39,311 nt of DNA from Cellulomonas sp. RIT-PI-Y (GTDB lineage: Bacteria > Actinomycetota > Actinomycetes > Actinomycetales > Cellulomonadaceae). A program made the translations under genes and the position numbers. Positions 33,348-39,311 of this stretch are shown piece after piece (positions within the stretch are counted from its first letter, which is position 1; every line of letters starts with the position of its first letter). The DNA is taken from contig NZ_JANZKP010000031.1 of assembly GCF_025642745.1 (NCBI RefSeq), forward strand, positions 1 through 39,311. The letters are read 5' to 3'. The notes under the pieces are model-generated. The model searched no databases. It saw only the letters and a program-made list of their open reading frames with translations, and was not told where the DNA came from.

Positions 33348-33353
33348 TAGGCT
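33348..33353 (+). promoter_or_regulatory. -10 box of the EIIB gene
   Basis: TAGGCT lies between GGGCT (33343-33347) and AGCCC (33355-33359), a small inverted repeat around the -10. The transcript would have a leader of roughly 35-40 nt. Confidence 0.45.
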
Positions 33354-33396
33354 GAGCCCAGCGAAGGCGACTATCGAAGGGTTCGGGGGTTCCGAG

Positions 33397-33627
33397 TTGA
33401 GCAAGGCAGAGCAGATCCTGGCGGCGCTGGGCGGCAACGGCAACGTCGTCGACCTGGAGCCCTGCATCACGCGGCTGCGGGTGGAGGTCACCGACCCGCA
33501 GCAGGTCGACGAGGCGGCCCTGAAGCAGACCGGTGCGTTCGGCGTCGTGCGCTCCGGTCGCATCGTCCAGGTCATCGTGGGCCCGGAGGCGGACAACCTC
33601 GCCGCCGAGCTGGAGGGTCTGCGCTGA
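33397..33627 (+). CDS. free-standing PTS glucose/sucrose-type EIIB domain protein
   Basis: The 76-residue protein is a single EIIB domain of the glucose/N-acetylglucosamine family. Phosphorylated Cys23 lies in LEPCITRLR, followed by the usual [18 protein letters not shown]. The TTG start gives the conserved [14 protein letters not shown]-terminus. No EIIC, EIIA or sugar gene is adjacent, so it must share partners elsewhere or act as a phosphorylation-dependent regulator. It converges on mscS with only 23 bp between the stops. Confidence 0.88.
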   Translation: MSKAEQILAALGGNGNVVDLEPCITRLRVEVTDPQQVDEAALKQTGAFGVVRSGRIVQVIVGPEADNLAAELEGLR

Positions 33628-33650
33628 CCCCCTGACTCAGGGCACCGCAC

Positions 33651-34700
33651 TCAGGAGCGACCGGCCCCGGGATCCTCGTGATCGCCGGGGCTGTCCTGTG
33701 TCCGGGGGCTCTCCTGCGTCTGGCGCTCCTCCTGGTAGGCGGTGAGCGCCTCCCGCTGCCCGGCCAGCGGGATCCCCGCCCCGGTCAGTTCGCGGCGCAC
33801 CGCCTCGCGCAGCGCGCGGGACACCTTCCACTGCTTGGCCGGGACCGTGCGCTGCACCAGGCGCATGGTCACCGCGTCGAAGGCCAGGTCCTCCGCCGAG
33901 GTGACGGTGGCGTTGCCCTCCATCACCGTGCGCAGCTCCTCGTCCTTCGCCACGTCCGCGGCGGCCTTCTCCAGCAGGGTCTGCACCTGGTCCAGGTCGA
34001 CGAAGTAGTCGACCTTCACCTCGACCACGGCGTTCGACCAGCCCTGGGTCTTGTTGCCGACCCGGAGCACCGAGCCGTTCGGCACGTACCAGAGCACGCC
34101 GTCGCTGTCCCGGATCTTGGTCACCCGCAGGCCGACCGACTCCACGGTGCCGATGGCCGGGCCGACGTCGACCACGTCGCCGACGCCGTACTGGTCCTCC
34201 AGCAGCATGAACAGCCCGGTCAGGAAGTCCTTCACCAGGCTCTGCGCGCCGAAGCCGAGCGCCACGCCGACGACACCGGCGGAGGCGATGAACGGCGCGA
34301 GGTTCACCCCGACCTGGTCCAGCACCAGGAACACCGTGATGGTGCCGATCACGATCGCCGCGGTGGACCGCAGCACGGACCCGATCGTGCGGGCGCGCTG
34401 CGTGCGCCGGGCGGTCGCGACCGGGCTCACCTTGCGCAGCGCACCGCCCATCTCGGCCCCGCGCACGATGCCGCGCTGCAGGAACGAGCTGCCGTCGGCG
34501 ATGTGCTCGGTGGTCGAGCGGATCATCCGCTGCACCACCAGCAGCACCACCATGCCGATCACCACGATGATGGCGATCCGCAGGCCGGGGCCGGTGAGCC
34601 AGTCCCAGGTGTGGCTGACGGCCTCGCCTGCGTCCAACGGGGTGGACTCGGGCGACGGGGCGGGCGTGGGCGTGGGGGACTCGGTGGAGAAGGGCAGCAT
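33651..34700 (-). CDS. small-conductance mechanosensitive channel (MscS family)
   Basis: A 349-residue channel that opens under membrane tension to release osmolytes. It has a Pro/Thr-rich N-terminus, TM segments near residues 42-61, 115-135 and 140-160, the pore-lining GVALGFGAQSLVKDFLTGLFMLLED helix region, and a cytoplasmic MscS beta domain. A Gln/Asp-rich tail ends the protein. ATG 34700 is chosen over GTG 34709/34706 because the minus-strand -10 box TAGCGT (34713-34708) ends exactly 7 nt before it and overlaps the GTGs. With the osmoprotectant importer elsewhere in this window it belongs to osmoadaptation. Confidence 0.93.
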   Translation of the reverse strand: MLPFSTESPTPTPAPSPESTPLDAGEAVSHTWDWLTGPGLRIAIIVVIGMVVLLVVQRMIRSTTEHIADGSSFLQRGIVRGAEMGGALRKVSPVATARRTQRARTIGSVLRSTAAIVIGTITVFLVLDQVGVNLAPFIASAGVVGVALGFGAQSLVKDFLTGLFMLLEDQYGVGDVVDVGPAIGTVESVGLRVTKIRDSDGVLWYVPNGSVLRVGNKTQGWSNAVVEVKVDYFVDLDQVQTLLEKAAADVAKDEELRTVMEGNATVTSAEDLAFDAVTMRLVQRTVPAKQWKVSRALREAVRRELTGAGIPLAGQREALTAYQEERQTQESPRTQDSPGDHEDPGAGRS

Positions 34701-34707
34701 CGGCACC

Positions 34708-34713
34708 ACGCTA
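34708..34713 (-). promoter_or_regulatory. -10 box of mscS (leaderless)
   Basis: TAGCGT on minus; its first three bases are also the TAG stop codon of the upstream prolyl oligopeptidase gene. Confidence 0.5.
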
Positions 34714-36819
34714 ACCCGCGAGTCCGGTGTGCACCGCCACGAACTGCAGTTGCTCGACCGACAGCGCCACCGTGCGGGACAGGGCGCGGCCGCCGTGGCC
34801 GACCCCCTTCTCCCGCCGGACCAGGATCGGGGCGTCCCCGCCGGTCCTGGCCTGCAGCTCGGCCGCGAGCTTGCGGGCGTGCAGCGGGTCGACCCGGGTG
34901 TCGCCGTCGAAGATCGTGAACAGGGTGGCCGGGTAGGCGGTGCCCTCGTGGACGTGGTGGTATGGGGAATAGCCGAGCAGCCAGTCCAGCTGCTCCGGGT
35001 CGTCGGCGTCGCCGTACTCGTCGGTCCAGGTCACCCCGAGCCCGAACCGCTGGTAGCGGACCATGTCCAGCAGGGGAGCGGAGCAGATCACCGCGGCGAA
35101 GGTCTCCGGGTGCCGGGTCAGCGCGGCGCCGACCAGCAGACCGCCGTTCGACCCGCCCCAGCAGGCCAGCTGCGCCGGCGTCGTCCAGCCGTCCGCGATC
35201 AGCAGCTCGGCCACCGCCTGGAAGTCCTCGAAGACGTGCTGCTTGCGCTCGCGCCGGCCGTCCCGGTGCCAGGCCTCGCCCTCCTCGCCGCCGCCCCGGA
35301 GGTTGGCGACCACGTACACGCCACCGGCCTCGACCCAGGCCAGCGTGGTCGCGGAGTAGGCCGGGTCCAGGCTGATCTGGAACCCGCCGTAGCCGTAGAG
35401 CACCGCGGGCGCCGGGCGGAGCGGCCGGCCCTGCTCGTCCAGGGCGTCGGCACGGGCCACCACGAAGGCGCGCACCGGCGTGCCGTCCGCGCTGGTCGCG
35501 ATCACCCGTCGCACCCGGACGTCCGGCAGGCCGGCGAGGGTGCCCGGCGGGGTCGCCCAGACCGTCAGCGCGCCGCTGGTGGTGTCGTAGCGGTGCACGG
35601 TGCTCACCGTGGTGTGGTCGGTGTAGCCGAACCACACCTCATGACCGCCTTCGGGCCGGGTGACCAGGCCGCCGATCGACCCCAGCCCGGGCAGGGCCAC
35701 CTCACCGGTGCGCGCCCCGGTGGTCAGGTCGTGCACGGACAGCTCGCTCACCGCGTGCCGACGACGGGAGACCAGCAGCACGTCGTCGGTCAGAGCGACA
35801 TCCTCCAGCACCGCCTCGGGGTCCTCCGGCAGCAGCGTGGTCCAGTGCGGCACGGAGGGCTGCTCCGGGTCGGCCACCATCAGGCGCCCGCGGTCCGCGT
35901 CCAGCGTGGTGTGCACGTACAGCCGGCCGTCCCGGCCCACCCAGGCGCCGATCTCCGCGTCGTGGCCGACCGCGATCTCCCGGAACTCCGGCGGTGCGCC
36001 GGGCCCGGTGGCGTGCAGGTCGGCGATCCAGACGTCGGCGCGCGGTGCGGTGCCGGCGGAGGCGGAGACGATCAGCCACCGGCCGTCCAGCGACACCGAG
36101 ACGCCGTAGTAGTTGGTCAGGTCCAGCCCGTCCCCGAACACCTCCAGGTCGGTCGCGGGATCGGTGCCGACCACGTGACGCCACACCCGCCGGTGGTACT
36201 GCTTCTCGCCCTCGGGCAGCAGGTCGGGTGCGAGCCGGCGGACGTAGAAGAAGGCCTCGCCGCCGGGCTCCCAGGCCACCGGCGAGTACCGGGCGCGATC
36301 GATCGGGCCGTCCACCAGCTCACCGGTCGCCACGTCCAGCACGTGCAGCACGCTCTCCTCGGTGCCGCCGTGCGAGACCTGGTAGGCCAGCAGGTGCCCC
36401 TCCTTGCTGGGCTGCCAGGCGTCCAGGGTGGTGGTCCCGGCCGGATCGAGTGCGATCGGGTCGACCAGCACCCGGCCCTCCGCGTCGTCGGGGGAGTCGG
36501 CGACCACGACCACCGCGTGCTCCTGGTCCCCGGCGCGTCGGCCGAAGAACCGCCGCTGGCCGCGCCAGGCGGGCGTCCCGACGAATCCGGCGGCCATCAG
36601 CGCGCTCAGCCGTGCGGTGAGCGGACCGGTGGACAGCGGGCCGTCGCCGAGGGTGGCGGCCAGGCGCTCGCGGTGCTCGGCGTACAGCCCGTCCTGCGCG
36701 GCGGACCAGGCCTCGGTCTCCGCCGCGGCGGCGTCCTCGAGCCAGCGGTAGGGGTCCGGGACCGGGCGCCCGTGCAGGTCGTCGATCAGGTCCAGGCGGC
36801 GCGCGGAGGGGTAATCCAT
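34711..36819 (-). CDS. prolyl oligopeptidase (S9A)
   Basis: A 702-residue serine peptidase cleaving short peptides after proline. An N-terminal DPYRWLED segment and a seven-bladed propeller (about residues 75-420) precede the alpha/beta-hydrolase domain. The triad is Ser557 (GGSNGG), Asp640 (DGDTRVD) and His675 (GHGGRA). There is no signal peptide, so it is cytoplasmic. ATG 36819 lies 7 nt after a minus-strand -10 box TAGGGT, so it is probably leaderless. It is divergent from malQ with 43 bp between start codons. Confidence 0.95.
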   Translation of the reverse strand: MDYPSARRLDLIDDLHGRPVPDPYRWLEDAAAAETEAWSAAQDGLYAEHRERLAATLGDGPLSTGPLTARLSALMAAGFVGTPAWRGQRRFFGRRAGDQEHAVVVVADSPDDAEGRVLVDPIALDPAGTTTLDAWQPSKEGHLLAYQVSHGGTEESVLHVLDVATGELVDGPIDRARYSPVAWEPGGEAFFYVRRLAPDLLPEGEKQYHRRVWRHVVGTDPATDLEVFGDGLDLTNYYGVSVSLDGRWLIVSASAGTAPRADVWIADLHATGPGAPPEFREIAVGHDAEIGAWVGRDGRLYVHTTLDADRGRLMVADPEQPSVPHWTTLLPEDPEAVLEDVALTDDVLLVSRRRHAVSELSVHDLTTGARTGEVALPGLGSIGGLVTRPEGGHEVWFGYTDHTTVSTVHRYDTTSGALTVWATPPGTLAGLPDVRVRRVIATSADGTPVRAFVVARADALDEQGRPLRPAPAVLYGYGGFQISLDPAYSATTLAWVEAGGVYVVANLRGGGEEGEAWHRDGRRERKQHVFEDFQAVAELLIADGWTTPAQLACWGGSNGGLLVGAALTRHPETFAAVICSAPLLDMVRYQRFGLGVTWTDEYGDADDPEQLDWLLGYSPYHHVHEGTAYPATLFTIFDGDTRVDPLHARKLAAELQARTGGDAPILVRREKGVGHGGRALSRTVALSVEQLQFVAVHTGLAG

Positions 36820-36826
36820 GCTGATC

Positions 36827-36832
36827 ACCCTA
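36827..36832 (-). promoter_or_regulatory. -10 box of the prolyl oligopeptidase gene (leaderless)
   Basis: TAGGGT on minus ends 7 nt before ATG 36819. The divergent malQ probably uses CAGGAT (36851-36856), 6 nt before its GTG. Confidence 0.5.
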
Positions 36833-36862
36833 GGTGTCCCCCTGGCATGGCAGGATTGTGAC

Positions 36863-38977
36863 GTGGAGCACGCAGTTGAGCTGTCATCCCTGCACGCGCT
36901 GGCGCGGGCACACGGCGTCGACACCGCCTTCGACACCTTCGGGGGCGGTCGCGCCGAGGCGACGGCGGACACCCTGATCGCCGTCCTGGCCGCTCTGGGC
37001 GTGGACGCCCGGACCCCGGAGCGGATCGAGGTGGCGCTGCGCGAGGTCGACGACGACCCGTGGCGCCGGGTGCTGCCCCCGGTGGTGATCCACCGGCAGG
37101 GCGACCGGGGCGAGCTGGCCGTGCACGTGACGGACGGGGATCCGGTGACCGCGCGGATCGAGCTGGAGTCCGGCGGCTCGGTGGACCTGGCCCAGGCGGA
37201 CCGGTGGGTGGAACCGCGCGAGGTGGACGGCCGCCGGGTCGGCCGCGCGACCTTCGTGCTGCCCGAGCACCTGCCGTTGGGCTGGCACCGGGTGCGGACC
37301 TCGGGGCCGAGCGGGGACGCGCACGCCGAGCTGGCCGTGGTTCCCGACCGCCTGGAGCTGCCGGAGCCGGTGTCCCGGCGGTCGCGCTGGGGTCTGATGG
37401 TCCAGCTGTACTCGGTGCGGTCCCGGGAGTCGTGGGGCCTCGGCGATCTGCGCGACCTGGCCGACCTGGCCTGGTTGACCGGGACCCGGGGTGCGGACTT
37501 CCTGCTGATCAACCCGTTGCACGCGGCCGAGCCGGTGTCCCCGCTGACGCCGTCGCCCTATCTGCCGACCAGCCGCCGGTTCATCAATCCGCTCTACCTG
37601 CGGGTGGAGGACGTCGCCGAGGTCGGCTACCTGTCCGCCGCGGACCGGGCGCTGCTGGAGTGGGCGGCCGAACCGGCGCTGGCGCTGAACGCCGACGACG
37701 GGCCGATCGACCGGGACGCGGTGTGGGCGGCCAAGCGCCGGGCGCTGGAGGTGCTGTTCGCCGTCCCGCGGACCGCCGCGCGGGAGGAGGCCTTCGCCGC
37801 GTTCCGTCGTCGCGAGGGGCAGGGGCTGGAGGACTTCGGGCTGTGGTGCGCCCTGGTCGAGCGGGACGGCCCCGGGCCGTGGTCGGAGGACCTGCGCGGC
37901 CCGAGCGCCCCGGGTGCACAGCGGGCGCGGACCGAGCTGGCCGACCGGATCGCCTTCCACTGCTGGCTGCAGTGGCTGTGCGATCAGCAGCTGGGCGACG
38001 CCCAGCGCGCGGCCGTCGAGGCCGGGATGGCGGTCGGCGTGATGCACGACCTCGCGGTCGGGGTGCACCCCGGCGGCGCGGACGCCTGGGCGATGGGCGG
38101 GGTGCTGGCCGGTGCCGCGTCGGTCGGCGCGCCGCCGGACATGTACAACCAACAGGGCCAGGACTGGTCCCAGCCGCCGTGGCACCCCGCGGAACTGGCC
38201 CGGGTGGCGTACCGGCCGTACCGGGAGCTGCTGCGCACCGTGTTCCGGCACGCGGGTGCGGTCCGGATCGACCACATCATGGGGCTGTTCCGGCTGTGGT
38301 GGATCCCGCGCGGGCAGGCACCGGGCACCGGCACCTACGTCCGCTACGACGTGGAGGCGATGCTGGGCATCCTGTTGCTGGAGGCCCAGCGGGCCGGCGC
38401 CGTGGTGATCGGCGAGGACCTCGGCGTGGTCGAGCCCGGCGTGCGGGAGCTGCTGGCCGACCGCGGGGTGCTCGGCACCTCGGTGCTCTGGTTCGAGAAG
38501 GACGACGACGGACGTCCGCTGCGGCCCGAGGACTACCGGCGGCTGGCCCTGAGCACCGTCACGACGCACGACCTCCCGCCGACCGCCGGCTACCTGGCCG
38601 AGGAGCACGTCGCGCTGCGCGAGCGGTTGGGGCTGCTCACCGAGCCGGTGCCGGTGGTGCGGGCCCAGGCGCGGGCCGAACGTGCGGCGGTGCTCGCCGC
38701 GTTGCGCGACCAGGGCCTGATCGGATCGGACCCGAGCGAGCGCGAGGTGGTCGAGGCGCTGCACCGCTACGTGCGGCGGACCCCCTCGGTGCTGGTCGGG
38801 GTGTCGTTGGCCGACGCGGTGGGGGAGCGACGGGCGCAGAACCAGCCCGGCACCGACACCGAGTACCCGAACTGGAAGGTGCCGTTGGCCGACGGGTCGG
38901 GTCGGCTGGTGCCGTTGGAGCAGGTGGTCACGCACCCGCGCTTCCGTTCGCTGCTGGCGGCGCTGGAGCTCGGCTAG
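36863..38977 (+). CDS. malQ: 4-alpha-glucanotransferase (amylomaltase, GH77)
   Basis: A 704-residue disproportionating enzyme that transfers glucan segments between maltodextrins in glycogen/maltose metabolism. An N-terminal beta-rich extension of about 160 residues, usual in actinobacteria, precedes the GH77 barrel. Catalytic residues by pattern are Asp470 (VRIDHIMG), Glu518 (IGEDLG) and Asp570 (THDLPP). GTG 36863 is used because it gives the typical start and a -10-like CAGGAT lies 6 nt upstream; an upstream ATG would overlap the divergent promoter. Confidence 0.95.
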   Translation: MEHAVELSSLHALARAHGVDTAFDTFGGGRAEATADTLIAVLAALGVDARTPERIEVALREVDDDPWRRVLPPVVIHRQGDRGELAVHVTDGDPVTARIELESGGSVDLAQADRWVEPREVDGRRVGRATFVLPEHLPLGWHRVRTSGPSGDAHAELAVVPDRLELPEPVSRRSRWGLMVQLYSVRSRESWGLGDLRDLADLAWLTGTRGADFLLINPLHAAEPVSPLTPSPYLPTSRRFINPLYLRVEDVAEVGYLSAADRALLEWAAEPALALNADDGPIDRDAVWAAKRRALEVLFAVPRTAAREEAFAAFRRREGQGLEDFGLWCALVERDGPGPWSEDLRGPSAPGAQRARTELADRIAFHCWLQWLCDQQLGDAQRAAVEAGMAVGVMHDLAVGVHPGGADAWAMGGVLAGAASVGAPPDMYNQQGQDWSQPPWHPAELARVAYRPYRELLRTVFRHAGAVRIDHIMGLFRLWWIPRGQAPGTGTYVRYDVEAMLGILLLEAQRAGAVVIGEDLGVVEPGVRELLADRGVLGTSVLWFEKDDDGRPLRPEDYRRLALSTVTTHDLPPTAGYLAEEHVALRERLGLLTEPVPVVRAQARAERAAVLAALRDQGLIGSDPSEREVVEALHRYVRRTPSVLVGVSLADAVGERRAQNQPGTDTEYPNWKVPLADGSGRLVPLEQVVTHPRFRSLLAALELG

Positions 38978-39311
38978 TCCCAGCCGTGCGACGCGTCCGG
39001 CCACATGTCCGGGCACGGGTCGCCGACCGCGCCCACCAGCTCGAAGTGCCCGACCTCGTTCGCGTAGGTCCGGCACAGCCCGTACTCCTGCTGGCGCTCG
39101 CCGAGCCACTGCGCCCCCTCGGTGCCGCCGACGTCGATCGCGGTGCCCTGCACGTGCGCGGAGACGTCGGGGGGCAGCACCCGGCGGTGCGCCTCGGCGG
39201 GATCGCCGGAGGTCCTGAGCGCCTGGTCGACCAACTCCTGCTGATCCTCGGCGCTGCGCCAGCCCGAGGTGAGCATGAGCAGGACGCCCTCGGCCTCGGC
39301 GTCGTCGCGGG
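38974..39311 (-). CDS. M15/VanY-type D-alanyl-D-alanine carboxypeptidase, C-terminal part (5' end outside window)
   Basis: The frame is open from the window edge to TGA at 38974-38976, about 112 residues. It shows the M15B pattern: LMLTSGWRS near the visible start, zinc-site VSAHVQGTAIDVG (His and Asp) and NEVGHFEL (Glu and His). These enzymes trim the terminal D-Ala of peptidoglycan peptides outside the membrane. The signal peptide, if any, is outside the window. Its stop overlaps the malQ stop by 4 nt in a convergent arrangement. Confidence 0.85.
   Translation of the reverse strand, partial: RDDAEAEGVLLMLTSGWRSAEDQQELVDQALRTSGDPAEAHRRVLPPDVSAHVQGTAIDVGGTEGAQWLGERQQEYGLCRTYANEVGHFELVGAVGDPCPDMWPDASHGWD

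Noticed and set aside
34051..36861. A plus-strand open frame of over 900 codons
   Set aside because: It is a shadow of the prolyl oligopeptidase gene, whose catalytic triad and leaderless start are clear on the other strand.
36884..39109. A minus-strand open frame of over 700 codons
   Set aside because: It is antisense to malQ, which has intact GH77 catalytic residues.

Overview
The window is a gene-dense, very high-GC chromosomal segment of an actinobacterium, most likely a member of the Micrococcales (Cellulomonas / Promicromonospora-like). This is inferred from codon use, many GTG/TTG starts, numerous start codons placed 6-8 nt after a TAnnnT -10 box (leaderless genes), and actinobacterial gene orders (pncB<>clpS-DUF2017-murI-MBL-rph-rdgB; ssb paralogue-ettA-hotdog thioesterase; GlbO-type globin). 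A chemoreceptor gene suggests a motile organism. I see no phage, insertion sequence, CRISPR array or obvious genomic island, and no gene-free stretch longer than about 300 bases.

Layout. 1-2.5 kb: end of a DUF3039 gene, a translationally coupled DEAD/DEAH-type helicase, a 51-residue membrane protein and its terminator. 2.66-9.66 kb: pncB on the minus strand, divergent from a long plus-strand cluster (clpS, DUF2017, murI, metallo-beta-lactamase hydrolase, rph, rdgB, ABC-F ATPase). 9.66-12.9 kb: Pr6Pr membrane protein and a degenerate Nudix protein (minus), thioredoxin, tRNA-Leu, bacterioferritin-comigratory-type peroxiredoxin, a stand-alone GroES, a small acidic protein and tRNA-Lys. 13-16.3 kb: methyl-accepting chemotaxis protein and a disulfide oxidoreductase. 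16.3-20 kb: an osmoprotectant (glycine betaine/choline type) ABC importer, with two permeases and the binding lipoprotein on minus and the ATPase divergent on plus. 20-22.9 kb: orphan ATP-grasp enzyme, tRNA-His, oligoribonuclease, a 66-residue unknown protein, an autoregulated MarR protein, tRNA-Arg. 22.9-29.2 kb: two overlapping dynamin-like/GTPase genes, an SSB paralogue, ettA and a thioesterase. 29.3-33.3 kb (minus): NAD(P)-binding/DUF2867 protein, topoisomerase IB, TesB thioesterase and GlbO globin. 33.4-39.3 kb: free-standing PTS EIIB domain, MscS channel, prolyl oligopeptidase, divergent malQ, and a partial M15/VanY peptidase.

Most genes are housekeeping: NAD salvage, N-degron adaptor, peptidoglycan precursor supply, RNA trimming and decay (RNase PH, Orn), nucleotide-pool cleaning, redox defence, osmoprotection and glycogen/maltodextrin metabolism. 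The strongest unusual signal is the osmoprotectant binding protein. Its sequence appears circularly permuted: the segment that normally ends this family lies directly after the signal peptide, and the segment that normally begins it forms the C-terminal two thirds. Other points of interest are regulatory: a MarR operator sitting exactly in its own promoter spacer, an 11-bp inverted repeat bracketing the ettA -10 box, mirror-image -10 elements in the osmoprotectant divergent promoter, a 13-bp hairpin over the topoisomerase IB start codon, and the recurrent leaderless-start geometry, which also fixes several starts (for example clpS, mscS and the first osmoprotectant permease).
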